DNA of 64,000 nucleotides from Liolophura sinensis (Eukaryota; Mollusca; Polyplacophora; Chitonida; Chitonidae): positions 7,514,017 through 7,578,016 of the forward strand of contig NC_088307.1 of assembly GCF_032854445.1 (NCBI RefSeq), in the 5' to 3' direction. Below the pieces are notes generated by a model, which had not been told where the DNA came from, searched no databases, and saw only the letters and a list, made by a program, of their open reading frames with translations. Shown in pieces: positions 1 to 11,896 of this stretch; the stretch's first letter is position 1, and each line of letters opens with the position of its first letter. The position numbers and the translations under genes are program-made.

Positions 1-85
1 TTAGATTCTAATAACAGATAGATTAGATATTAACAAAGTAGATACTTTTCTCGCAACTAATTTCTGCCATATATATATAGTGGTC

Positions 86-555
86 AATTTTGCCACTGAC
101 ATGCAGACATCTACAAAACGACTTCTTTTCCCTCGATTTGCCACTGACATGCAGACATCTACAAAATGACTACTTTTCCCTCAATTTGCCACTGACATAC
201 AGATATCTATAACATGACTTCTTTTCCCTCAATTTGCCACTGACATACAGACATCTACAAAATGACTTCTTTTCCCTCGATTTGCCACTGACGTGCAGAC
301 ATCTACAAAATGACTTCTTTTCCCTCAATTTGCCACTGACATGCAGACATCTACAAAATGACTTCTTTTCCCCCAATTTGCCACTGAAATGCAGACATCT
401 ACACCGTCATTACTTTTCTGTCAATTTGCCACTGACATGCAGACATCTACAAAATGATTTCTATTCCCTCAATTTGCCACTGACATGTAGAAATCTACAA
501 AGTGACTTTCTTTCCCTCATTTTGTCTCTGACATACAGACATCTACAAATGACTA
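86..555. repeat. 48-bp minisatellite, about 10 copies
   Basis: A 48-bp unit (core TTTGCCACTGACATGCAGAC, then ATCTACAAAATGACTTC) repeats from about 86 to 555; three successive starts at 91, 139 and 187 fix the period. Because 48 is divisible by three, long open frames run on both strands with a 16-residue repeat; I read these as a by-product and not as genes. It lies just downstream of the last visible exon of the minus-strand SRCR gene. Confidence 0.9.
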
Positions 556-584
556 CTTCGTAAGGGACCTAGAACAGTACGTAC

Positions 585-3500
585 GTGGTGGAGCCAGATA
601 ATCCTGAGGTATACAGGTCACTCTCACAGCCTCTGTCGTGTCGTTACAGTTATCTGTACCCCATCCGTCACTAGGACAGCTGAAAATGTCGTTTTCATTT
701 CCTGTACAGCCCAGGTTATCAAGCTGGATGGGTAATCTGGGCGTGGCCTGTACCCTGTCCGCACGCGCTCCGGCACGAGCGTATCTTACCCTGCCAACAG
801 GAAACAATAACACAGCATTCTATCAACATCGTTTATTTATTTGGCTAGTGTTTACGCCGCACTGGAGAATACATCACGTATACGACAGCGGTATGCATTA
901 TAGTGGGAGGAATCCCGTTGCAAATCCATGACCATGTGCAGGTTGTTGAAAGGCCGTCCCACGTACAACCGAGATGGCGCCAACAAGAGCTGGAGTTGAA
1001 CTCACCACAGCTGTATTCGGACTGCTTTGTTAAAGGTGGAAAGGAGTTTTACGAGTTATTAACTTTCCACATTACTCAGAGAGGTAATCTATCAGACAAT
1101 AGAGATAAATTACTGTATCAAATATTAATCAATAGCAACGGAGCAAACTAATAACAAATGCGGAAAAGTTTGAAACGAATTATTGAAAAATATGGCAAAA
1201 CAAATTCGAAAATGTAGAAATGTTGCAATAAGCGAATGACTAAAATATGAAGCAAAACAAATTTGAAATAAAGACTGTGGATCATCATTGAACAAATTAC
1301 ATTAAAAAAAAAACACACAGCAAAGGAAATTAACGAATAAAAAGTAATAAACGATGGAAAAATAAATCACTTATAACGGTAAAGCACAACACAACAAGGT
1401 ATCCAGAGAACACCGGTAGCTCGTCCGATTGAGCAGTTTGTAAAACTGCACAATGTTAATGTCAGGTGATATGTTCAATCACTGACTTCTAAACCAAAGT
1501 AAAGTAGAATGACGTCGTTATACACATGTCAGATATTCACAAATTCACAGATATTATCCCTGTGAAATACAGAATTTTCAGTATAACATCAGAATAATGA
1601 AATGTGGAAATAAATATAATAATCAGATTGTTATTATTATCAAGCATGTAGATGTTTAGGTCATATAAAAAGATACACACAAAGTTTCAGAGAAACTGTT
1701 GGAATACTTTAGCAGGAGTTACATGGAAAAAAATTTACCTACATGAAAATCAATTACTGCCTTAAGTAAGAAAACGGGAGCAATTATGAAAATTATCAGA
1801 TTTTAATTAAAACTTAAGTATGCACAAGTTTAGATGATCACAAAGGAGGTATGTTGAGATTCATGGAAATAGGTTCAGTACTTCAGGAAAAGTTGCATGG
1901 ACAAAACCTGGATGCATAGAAAAGCATCATTAAGTCCTAAATGGAGGTAATTATGAAAAAAAAATGAACAGGTTGCCATTAGACGTGAACACGCACAAGT
2001 TCAGATGGTAGGCAAGATCTATGGTAAGTTTCATCAACATCAGCGCAGTAGCTCCGGAGGAGATGCAATACCGTGCCTACAGAGGAAAGACAGAGTGATT
2101 TCAGTACATCTACCACCAACCACCACTAACTCCCTTAAGTGGGGTGGGGTGGGGGTGGGGTGGGGGGGCATAAATATTAAAAATAAAATTCTACTGTTGT
2201 AAAAAAACCCTTCACTTTCAATCCATGTATGAGACCCCAATATACATATATAAGAAATGCTTCCTTCCATCCGCGTATGTACATTTACACAACATACCTA
2301 AGATTGGGAAGGTATAAAAAAGCTTAACCTTCAATCCATGTATGAGAACAATCACACAGGAGCTAAAAAAAGCTTAACCGGACACCAACGCCGCCACGTT
2401 TCATCCCTCTTCCCACTCTGTACTGCGTACAGGCGATCTAAAAATTGAAGACAAAGAGAAGATCTTGGAACTCACTCGTAACAAAGCATCCTGCAGATGA
2501 CCATGGCGTCCCTCTGACCAAAGCCATCGTCACAAATGGACCCCCATTGGTTAAGGGCAGAGTTAAACACCTCCACAATGCCAATGCCGGTTACGGTGCC
2601 GTACAGACGGACGTTAGGGCTCGGTTGATTGCCTGGACCTGCACAACAGAAACACAGATTCTGTAATAATTTGTATTATCTTTCGTTAAACCCACTATGC
2701 CCTCCTAATGCAACTTTAGATAACCTCATTTTGCCTCCATAATGAAACTGTGGTTAAGCGAACTTTGCCTCCATAATGAGGCTCTGGTTAAGCTCGTTTT
2801 GCCTCCATAATGGAACTTTAGTTAAATTCACTTTGCCTCCGTAATGAAACTTTGGTTAAACTCACTTTGCCTCCATAAATGAAACTTTAGTGACGCTCAC
2901 TGTGTCTCCATAAAGATGGTTTTGTCAAACTCACACTGTTTCTGTAGAGTAACTATTGGTAAAACTACGTTTGTCCAAGATTTGGTTAAACTCATTTCTC
3001 TTACATTAATTTTGGTTAAGCTAACTTTGCTTCTATACTTTTACTTTGGTTGAACTAACTTTGCTTAAGCTTTAAACTCCCTTGACTTATAGTGTAACTT
3101 TGCCGCTACAGTGTAACTATTGATGCACTCACTCTGTCTCCGCAGTGTAACTTTGATTAAAATCACTTTGCTTCCATAGTTAAACTGTGATTAAACTCAT
3201 TTTGTTTCTATAGTGTAACTATTGATACACTCACTCTGTCTCCACAGTGTAATTTTTGTTAAACTCATTTTGCCTCAGATTTGGTTAAACTCTCTTATCT
3301 TATGGTTTGCATTTGGTGAAACTAACATTAAATCTATAGTTAAACATTGATTAAACTAACTCTGACATTGGTCTGTCTTTGCATCGTCATGATTGTGCTC
3401 ATTACAATCGCCATATTGAACATATATGAATAGCTGCAATGAAAGCATAACTGAAATGCATGTCGTCGATTAACGACAACATATTAAAACTAACACGATA

Positions 3501-6500
3501 CACTATTTGGATACAGATTAAATCTGTGTTCCTGGAACATTCCTTGCATATTTCCGTCATCACTGAAAACTGCTCCTCTTCATATGACGCCCTAATTTCT
3601 TTTTTTTAAATATTTTCTTACTTCTTTGAATCTTAGATTGCATTTATTGAACATCAAATCTGGTTGACGATTGGCATACCGAATATCTGTAACGTGAATT
3701 TGTAAGAATATCTCAGAATGAGACGATCACTCAGTAATATTGTCATTAACGCCAGCTAAAGGACATTGTAGATACGGCGCAACTTCCGGTACGGTGTTCA
3801 CTTCCGGTTCAAAAAAATTCTGCGGCTGAGATTTGACATTTGATGAACTCATATAATTTGCTGAATATAATTACAGACATGCAGATCTTAGATCTTTAAT
3901 CTTGGAATTTTATACTTCGAGTACAACTTGTTCTCCATAAAGCCACGCAAAAGCACGCGAGGATCTGAGCGACACTGTCTGAAGGTATGGAAACTCCAAG
4001 TTGTATGATGTCCTGGACAGATAATTGGCCTATTTTGTGGGGACTGAGGATGTTCCAGAAGTTGTATTACCTGAATTTGTATTACCTCTGCCATAGTGGT
4101 GTTGTTTCTACTAGCGTTTAGTCTGTCAGTCTACCAGTCTGTCAACGGCTTTGCGGAAAAAGTTATGCACGGATTTGGATGAAATTGTATGTCCAGCTTG
4201 ATTTTGGGCCAAGCACCAGTGCCCTGTAATTTGGGGGCGACCAGGATCTTGAATAAGATCCAAGAATTTCTTGAATCCGTCTTCTGTTGACCGCTTCTCT
4301 TTGTATGATTCCGTCCTATTTTCGTACTTCATATACTTTCTTAGTTCTTTTGTAGTTTGTGTTAAACGTGGTTTTGGGATTTACCTGTGCGATTATTGAC
4401 CTGGATAGTCCATCTTAGTTGACGGCTGGTATATGAATGTCTGCGTCGTCAGATTCAGCAGTGGCAGATAACGCACAAATACATAATTGTCCATTACCCT
4501 GTAGCAGTGTTTACCACAGTATTGCCACTTTCGTTGAACTTGGAAGATATTTTTGGATTTGTTTTGTACCTGGATACATGTTGCGGAAGTTTCCGCTTTC
4601 TTGTTTGATTGTTGCTTTACGTCATAATCAAGTATATAGTCTGTCATCTACCCATGACCTGATTAGCATGTGCCATGAAATGCCTATTCGGTTTATCGTT
4701 AGATAGGACTTACAGTTGTCAGGGACAGGGCCCGGAGTGACTGGTCGCCTGGTAGTTGTGGCGATAGGGTTTCCCGGAGTACCTATGCACTGCACGCCGG
4801 CATCTTCGGAGTGAACGCAATCGTGCACACCCCATCCTCGATGCAGACATTGCGCAATGTTCACTTCCGGCCCAAAACAGTTAACGTCATCAAGGGCAAT
4901 GATTCCAGCTCCAGCACCGAATGGAGGGACACCATTCACAGATACCAAGGCAACGCCACGGCTGGCGATAAAAAAAGAACTTGGTTTAGCTAACAAGAAA
5001 ACAAAACCAAAAGTACCAGAACTGAAAGGCTAGATAATGCTGGGTTAATGGAAGGGTGGAGTAGAGGATTAGTTTTGATGAAGTGACAACAATTGTTTCC
5101 TATCAAAAACACTCGCACAGAAAACATCATACTTTCAGGACATTAAAATCTGAATAACTGGCGGAATGGGAGAGCTATTAGAGTAATCATGGTATGATCG
5201 ATCACGTGCCTGAGTGAATGACTGAACATGGAAGAAATTAGGGACAGAAGCTAGCAGGAGGCAGAAATAACACAAATGAGAGCCAGGTTAATGCACCAAA
5301 GCACCATCAAACGCAGAAACAAACTAAACAGCTTAAAATCAAACGAAAACTTTCGACATTCAGCTGTATAGGAATCTGTAAAATCATTCATGGCCACTGC
5401 AAAAATTGCTTTTCTTCCGCAAGACGCAACACCACAAGCTATACATATGGGTGCGTTTGACGTCCATATTATTGCAAAGAAAATAGTGCTTGGAAGCGTT
5501 CACTAATTTATAATATTGAAGGCGATAAACTTGTTTTGGAGACCAAGACTACATTGCTACTGATGAAGCCTAAATCATTAATGAAGAAGTGATTTATTGT
5601 TCCAAATTTAGATATTTTAATAATGTACATAACCCGATAATGATCGTATATATACTTCCTTCTGCGCTTCTTCTTTGGCTTTAAGTCAGAAAGTTTGTCA
5701 GGTACCTGAGGGAGGCGGGGGCTTACTCCGTGCACTCCTGATGTTTCCTTCATCCATAAACCACACCGCATTCATCAAAGTGAAAAACTCTTGAGCACAG
5801 CGTTAAACATCAATCAATTAAATCAATCAATCAATCAAAACACCAACCACTCAACGAATCGATCTTGTTTTCACTCGATTCAATCTAAATGAGGAATCTG
5901 TTTCCATGACTAGAAGTAAACGTGTTTGGTGTATTGAAATCGTCGTTTACACCTGTCGTTTACAGTGACTGATTGATTAATGAACTGGTTTATTGGATGA
6001 TTGATTGATTTATCCCGTTGTCTCACCTGAAGCCCCTCATACGACAAACGATCGTGGCGTCCTGATCTTCCCAGTTGTCGTCACAAACTGTTCCCCACGT
6101 GACGCCATTGTTTACCTCCACGCGGCCATTGCTGGAGTTTGTTCCCCCTACAAGTCGCACCTGGAAACTCTGTCCTGTGAGGAAAGATGCAATGTTTCAT
6201 GTAAAAGAGGTCTAAAATATTGCTTTTAATGTCACTACAATTTATTTCTTATACCTAATTCTACTTAAGCCATGGTACTGTGGGACGTGATGGAATTAGT
6301 TTAAGCATTTACGTTAACAGTTTAAACACAATTTGAGGTAAACTGACACGAGGCCGTATTTGACCGGTTACGTGTGACCATTTACCAGTTATAACACCGT
6401 CGTCGCTGGCCTGGATTTACTCTATGCTGTAGTCTTTCATAGTACAGACACGCGCCTTCGTCAGATATCTCCTACAGCCATGAACCTTCGCTACTTGCCT

Positions 6501-9500
6501 ACTACAACCAAGGACCTTTATGAGATGCCTACTACATGTACATCCACATATCTTCATCAGATGCCTATTACAACCTGGGGCCTTCGCCACATGCCTATTA
6601 AAATCAAGGGGCTTCACCAAGTGCCTATTTCAACCAGGCACTGTAAATACTACCGATGTAAATTTACAGTAAAACTTGCTCGCAATTTTCGAACCAGCGA
6701 ATTGTACTGTATTTTTACATCATCACAGTAAAGAATTTTAAAGAAAATACAAATGTAAATTTACAGTAAAAACAGTCGATAAAGTAACGGTATTATCGTT
6801 ACTAAGTATTACTCTTTCTGTGGGTTTCGGACCAGCGACCTCACAGTCAGGCCTCAAACCGTCAGTAATACATGTCACTCGACAAACAGGCCTTCCACAA
6901 ATATAGGAGGTAGTTGACTGGTAGACTTTACCGGGAATATGCATCACTCCTCTGATGATCACAAATAACGTTACTCCATTAGGTGAATATATCAGATATA
7001 TACAGATATCAGACATAGACAGATATATATTGTCTGATATATTCACCTAAGATAGTGGTGTCAGTTGTAATCATCAGAGGGGTAATGCATGTTCGCTGTA
7101 AAGTCTACCGGTCAACCACCTTCTATATCTGTGAAAGGCCTGTTGGTCGAGTGGTCTACACGGTTGACATGTATTACTGACGAGGCTTTGGGGCCTGACA
7201 CTGTGGTCGCTGATTCGGAACCTGCAGAAAGTGTAGTTCTTATTAAGAATAATACATTTACTTAATCAGCTATTGTTTTTTTTTACATTTACATCTGTGG
7301 TTTTCACAAAATTCTTTACTGTGGTGATGTAAAAATACAGCAAAATTCGCTGGTCCGAAAATTGCCAGCAAATTTTACCGTAAATTTACATCGGTACTAT
7401 TTACAGTGTGGACCTTCGCCAGATACCTCTTACTACCACATATTCTTGAAAATGGCGTAAAACACCAATCAAATAAATAAATAAATAAAATCCTACAACC
7501 ACGGCTCTTCGCCAGGTGCCTACTACAACCACGAATCTTTGCCAGGTGCATACTACAACCACGAATCTTTGCCAGGTGCCTACTACAACCACGAAACTTC
7601 ATTACGTGCTTACTACAACCACGAATCTTTGCCAGGTGCCTACTACAACCACGAATCTTTGCCAGGTGCCTACTACAACCACGAAACTTTGCCAGGTGCC
7701 TACTACAACCACGAATCTTTGCCAGGTGCCTACTACAACCACGAATCTTTGCCAGGTGCCTACTACAACCACGAAACTTCATTACGTGCTTACTACAACC
7801 ACACACCTTCACCAGATGCATACCTGCATCACAATTAGTCAACAACAACTGTTCCAAAACCTTGTTGGTCTGGGTATTGTCTTTGAAACATTGATTGATT
7901 GATGAGTGTTTAAAGGCATACTCCACGGACACTAGTTTTATGGACATGCCAAATATTTATACCAAACGTCCGAATAAAAATTAACATTTACATTGAACAT
8001 TGCATATCTTCAAAGGCTGACAGTGGAGAAGGTTGCTGAACACTGATTTTCTCCCTATGAGGGAGGATCAAGGAGTGTGCCCCTCGCAATGTTTTAATGT
8101 TATTTGACAATTTGCCAATTATCACACTGCTGTCTCTGTTCTTGTTTTGAATTATAAGTTGTATTATATTCTGGTCCCTGCATGGGCTTTTAAAATCGGT
8201 CATGCATGCAGTTAGCTTAGGCCAACACAATCTCGTTGGCAGCAACCATGGGGTAACGAGTTGTAAGCCGTATTGTGTAATCGTTAGAGCACAGATATAG
8301 TAGTTTTCTACTTCGAAAGCCAGATAGTTGAGGGCTTATAAATATGTATATTGAAAATAAACTTTTCCTTGAACCTTTGAGCTCCCTTTCCCGAAGTCTC
8401 TATAAGACTTAAATTTTAAGCCAGTGTTGCTAAGCGTAGCCTTGCTCGCTCAGATTGTTCAAACGTTGGCTTACTGCGATTTACAAGCCCAGGACCAAGG
8501 AGGTCGTGTGTTAGAATCCAGTCCTTGCTGTTTCTTCTGTAGCTTCAAGTCAACAGGCATGTCCATTACCTGGCAAAGGTCAGTGGTTTACAACAGATTC
8601 CTCATCAACCAATCATATGCTGCACAGCATGTTATCTTGTGCTGTCCTCACACGTTAGAGTCACTTTCAAGGCCTTGTATGACACAACGCTATTTGAGTT
8701 ACCAAAAATGAACGGTAGGCTACCACTTGGCCTTAAGGATACCAAATTTCAGTACAGCATTTCCTCCACACGTTCGATTAGAATCACGGTTTTGAACACT
8801 TGTTCGGACTGTAAGTCATACAGACCTATTACAAAGAAAGATATTACGTTTATACCAGCAACTATGAGCCGTTTTTATCCCCATTCCTATATATAGAGCG
8901 TACAAGGTGCTTGTGTTATCAGTTTTATCTTCCCATGGGCCGTGAATGCTGAAAACCTTTGCTTATTGTTGCTATTTCGTCTTCTTCTTGCAGTCCATTA
9001 CCGAGGAAACTATACCATTATATTCCATTTCTGGATACTTGTTAATATTTATCAACTGACAAGACAGTTAGATCGGTTAATTCTGCTCGTTGGATCAAGG
9101 TGGCAAACGGATGGGCTTATGCAAGGTCTCAGGCTTGATAAAATGAAGATGCCAGTGTCACGTCGTGGCGGTGCATCAGAGTCTTACTGACGATCCTTCA
9201 CATTTACATGTATCGTTCTCAAACTTTTGCCCTTTGTAACGTGACGACCTCAGGGTCATCTTCCCTCACCCTTCATGAATATTCATGTATATCGTGTTTC
9301 TGAATTTCTGCATCGCTCCTTAATCTTCACAGCTTTAGGGACAATTCCCTCGAACTTTTGGCCGAGACATGAAGGCCAGCTTGAAGGCATATTTCTGTGT
9401 AGCCTCTATAGACCCCTATAATGGTCTTTATTTTATTTTAGGGTCAATGATCTAGATCATCAGGCCTGCATATTAGCCAGCTTGGTGGCCAGTTCCACAG

Positions 9501-11896
9501 AAATCTGTAGATTCCCATAGTGTCACAAATTTAGGCTCTTTTTCTGAAAATGTAATGTATAAACACAATATTTAGCTGTATTTTACGACAGAAGAAAGTA
9601 CTGCATAAATACATTACAAAAACATAGTAGACCTGCAAATACAAGCATATATAGGGCCATGCTCTCTGTGTGTTTATGGCATTGACAAACTCGTTTTAAT
9701 TGCAATATCACATCTTATTATACACCTAAGTGTCCAGCGCCTACTATATTATGTAGTAACTGTTCAATATTTTTAATATATTGGACAGTTGTAACTGTGA
9801 CGTCACACGTACGGTCTACTTTTTGTTTGTCAACAAGCAGACGACACAACAAGATGTTCGTCCGTGCTCGTTCAGAAAAATCTGTGTCTCCGGGCGGTCC
9901 GTTCTACCTCACACCTATTCCCGAATGTCGCCTCAAACCTGATGCAGCTGTGTGGTATTACCCCACTCCCATGGGAGAGCATCGTTTGGGAGAGCTACTG
10001 AAGAGGGCAGCCGAGGCTACTGGACTGAAAGGCCGGAAAACTAATCACTCGGTCCAGAAAAACAACCGTCCAAACCCTTGTAAAATCTGGCATCGATCCA
10101 CATAAAATTATGCAGGTCACCGGACACCCTTTGCTAGCATCCAGGAGTATGATTCTAAATTAGATCACGTAGAGCAGAAGCAAATGTCGAGTTTACTTCA
10201 GGGCAATCGCACCTTCAGTCAACCATCTCCCACGCTTCCACTCCCTGGCAGGTCAGTTCAAGTGCACACAAACGAAGTTTTCACGACTCCGATGCCATGA
10301 ATTTCCGCACAGAATCCTAAGGACAATCAGCTAACTTTGTCAGCAAACTCCACTTCTCTTTCGTACTCATCCTGTAAAGATTACACTAATCTGTTCGGTG
10401 GCGCAGTTTTCAGTAACTGCACTTTTGATTTTCACTGAAACGTCTGCACGCCTTTTCTTTACACTTCTGTTTGTAAAATACCGCCTCGGCCACGTGCGCC
10501 TGACCCAGTTTTCCGTCAGCCAATGAAAGTGCTCCATTCAGTATTCCATGTTCATCCGCAACCGGCTATCCGCAAGCTCGTCCCTTTCCTGGGCGCCCAG
10601 GACTCGTCCATACAGGACCATACAATCCAATAACCTATAAATATTGGCTTACATACTGGATTGGTTTATTTGTATCTTTACAGCATCAAATGCTATACAT
10701 TTACTACGTGAGTAAATTGGTAGTGAATTTATACTGACAAAAGGGAGCTGTTTATCAGGGGATGTTGGGATAGAACAAGTCATTATGACTAATCCCGTCA
10801 TTATCCATCTTTCTGTAATGAATATATCTTTTTGAATCCATGGTGAATAAATCAGTCAAATCAATTTGCAGAAATATGCACTGTGGCCCAAACTGCCAGC
10901 AAAATTTACTGTGAGCATACACAATTTGTTACTTGAGTCTATTTCACAGGTATTTATTAAGGGCTAAATTCGTCACTGACTAGTTTTTGCTTAACAAAAC
11001 TTCGGCCCTATTTCTGTCATATCCTGGCGACCATCTTGCTTCATACAAGATATATCTAATATTTAAGCCAATGACCTTTCCGAATACCCCTGTAAATGAT
11101 TCATAAATAACAGTCCATGGGCCTAACATCTATTGACATTGTCGTTTTTATTTGTTTGATTGATGAGTGTGGTTATATATTACGTCCAGTATTAAATCAT
11201 TAAATTAAATATTTATTCATTCATTAAAACTCAGTCGGAAAGATCCAGCGATCATCCGTCGAGTTTTTAAGACGTCTGTCTCTCAATCACCAGGGTGCGC
11301 GCACAAGGCACCGGTTCAATCCCGGTATAGAGCAATGAATTTGTACATTTCCCGCTCTTACTTTTCGTAGAGACCTTGGCTCGACGGTCGATGTCGCTCG
11401 TGTGTCCATTTTAGCAATCTAACGTTCGTTGAGCAGAAGATCATTTGTATGCCAGAAAATATAGTGTGAATATCATGGCTATACACGTCTCAAGGTAATC
11501 GGACGTTCCATTATTAATCTTGCCAACAGTCGGTGGTTTTACACCGGGAACTCCGTTTTCCTCCACCCATTAAACGACCGCTATCGTATATATGTTACTA
11601 CTTCTGCCGTATATATACTGATCTGGTATCAGGTCGGTGTCCATTTCAACCAGATACAGCTTGTAATGAACTGTTCGGCACACCAGTCAAAGTTGTTCCA
11701 ACGAAACCCGCTTAGAAAATAACGCCCTTGAAACATCATTGTCCACATGCAGTTCGATCTCATTAGGTAACAATCAAGAGTGCCGGTGCACGTACTGTCA
11801 ATCAATACAGTACAATTTGAGGATCTACTCACCTTCCGTCCCCGGAATCCACAGGGCGACCAGCATCCACAGAACCATCGCGCACCACCACATCAT
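585..11896 (-). CDS. Secreted SRCR-domain protein, 5 exons visible, 3' end off window
   Basis: Coding exons in transcript order: 11896..11833 (start ATG, signal peptide MMWWCAMVLWMLVALW), 6174..6027, 4961..4714, 2638..2476 and 790..585. Junctions have AG/GT sites (donors gtgagt, gtgaga, gtaagt, gtgagt, gtacgt) and phases match throughout (1,2,1,2,1). Domain 1 is split between exons 2 and 3 (VRLVGG, WGTVCDD, then LDDVNC, GWGVHDC, DAGVQC). A Thr/Pro-rich linker follows (TTTRRPVTPGPVP). Domain 2 is split between exons 4 and 5 (VRLYG, WGSICDDGF, then QLDNLGC, DGWGTDNC). Each domain shows the six-cysteine group-A pattern, and two exons per domain is the known group-A architecture. Domain 2 has an extra Cys (MLCYE) where Gly is usual. 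Exon 5 ends in phase 1 at a gtacgt donor, so at least one more exon should lie left of the window. SRCR proteins are extracellular or membrane receptors, often in innate immunity; ligand unknown. The family is sure; the outer boundaries less so. Confidence 0.88.
832..1008 (-). repeat. SINE-A copy, truncated
   Basis: Reverse-oriented SINE-A: tail complement TTTATTTATTT, then the 'ACGCCG..CT..AGAATA' block, the 'GTGGGAGGAA..CC' block and the 'GAGTTGAACTCAC' part of the tRNA-like head. It is diverged and lacks the 5' tip. It lies immediately upstream, on the gene strand, of the last visible SRCR exon. Confidence 0.7.
1010..2475. other. SRCR intron 4, no gene seen
   Basis: AT-rich intronic sequence between SRCR exons 5 and 4. 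Apart from the G-rich run at 2141-2168 I see no coding, RNA or mobile-element signal; a short repeated phrase (CAATCCATGTATGAGA) occurs near 2219 and 2332. Confidence 0.6.
2141..2168 (+). other. G-quadruplex-type G-run
   Basis: Five runs of four to seven G separated by single T on the plus strand, which satisfies the G3+N1-7 quadruplex pattern several times over. It lies in SRCR intron 4, so the pre-mRNA would carry the C-rich complement. Confidence 0.75.
2690..3360. repeat. Degenerate short-period repeat
   Basis: The phrase GTTAAACTCACTTTGCCTCC with ATAATGAAACTTTG recurs about 15-18 times with spacing near 30-40 bp and strong divergence. It lies in SRCR intron 3. Confidence 0.7.
3361..4713. 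other. SRCR intron 3, remainder
   Basis: No exon recognised. At 4110-4265 there is a phrase (GTCAACGGCTTTGCGGAAAA, then TGATTTTGGGCCAAGCACCAG) that resembles an old interspersed repeat with a once-coding look, but I cannot place it in a family. Confidence 0.4.
5680..5850 (+). repeat. SINE-C copy, 3' part
   Basis: Carries the SINE-C middle (TTAAGTCAGAAAGTTTGTCA, GGTACCTG), the 'TTTCCTTCATCCATAAACC' block and the tail 'CTTGAGCACAGCGTTAAACA' with CAATCAAT repeats. It sits in SRCR intron 2. Confidence 0.7.
6639..7408. mobile_element. 770-bp foldback element with CACTG termini
   Basis: The left end begins CACTGTAAATACTACCGATG and the right end, read in reverse, begins CACTGTAAATAGTACCGATG; the two arms stay similar for most of their length (GTAAATTTACAG, CAATTTTCG.ACCAGCGAA, GTATTTTTACATCA.CACAG), meeting near 7030. 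No transposase frame is present, so it is non-autonomous. CACTG ends recall CACTA/EnSpm-type transposons, but no clear target duplication was found (flanks are ..CAGG and TGGA..). Each arm contains a tRNA-like patch (TGGTCGAGTGG on the plus strand near 7145). Confidence 0.75.
7440..7492 (+). repeat. SINE-A 3' tail
   Basis: 'TATTCTTGAAAATGGCGTAA', then AACACCAATCAAATAAATAAATAAATAAA. Only the tail is left, inserted in the 30-bp minisatellite. Confidence 0.8.
7831..9796. other. SRCR intron 1, mostly unassigned
   Basis: At 8430-8585 there is a SINE-C-like plus-strand piece: 'GTTAGAATCCAGTCCTTGCTG', 'TAGCTTCAAGTCAACAGGCA', 'ACCTGGCAAAGGTCAGTGG'. A short palindrome (TGTTCAATATT..AATATATTGGACA) lies at 9750-9786. 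I see no coding exon. Confidence 0.5.
9797..10438 (+). mobile_element. Crypton-type tyrosine recombinase remnant
   Basis: The first 85 codons read PGGPFYLTP, WYYPTPMGEHRLG, LLKRAAEATGL and TNHSV, which is the catalytic half of the Crypton/DUF3504 tyrosine recombinase. Downstream in other frames come RKTTVQTL, DPHKIMQVTGHP and IQEYDS, giving the expected HxxR, GH and Tyr landmarks, and a C-terminal tail FGGAVFSNCTFDFH ending in a stop. There are at least two frame breaks and the N-terminal half is missing, so it is a dead 5'-truncated DNA transposon copy inside SRCR intron 1. Cryptons move by site-specific recombination and leave no long terminal repeats; none were seen. Confidence 0.82.
10439..11227. 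other. SRCR intron 1, nothing recognised
   Basis: AT-rich sequence with no convincing exon, RNA gene or known repeat. Confidence 0.5.
11228..11600 (+). repeat. Old SINE-C copy
   Basis: A tRNA-like head with a good B box (GGTTCAATCCC near 11311) is followed at 11527 by 'CAGTCGGTGGTTTTACACCG' and 'CTCCGTTTTCCTCCACCC', matching the SINE-C body. The middle is diverged. Confidence 0.55.

Larger units (their letters stand above)
6455..7830. repeat. 30-bp minisatellite, split by a palindromic element
   Basis: Unit about 30 bp (CTTTGCCAGGTGCCTACTAC, then AACCACGAAT). A degenerate part lies at 6455-6638 and a regular part at 7409-7830. The period is a multiple of three, so open frames appear on both strands; these are not treated as genes. 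The two parts are separated by the element at 6639-7408, and a SINE-A tail (7440-7492) also lies inside it. All in SRCR intron 1. Confidence 0.85.

Noticed and set aside
7375-7947. Long repeat ORFs on both strands
   Set aside because: Both are by-products of the 30-bp minisatellite; mirrored open frames on the two strands argue against coding.
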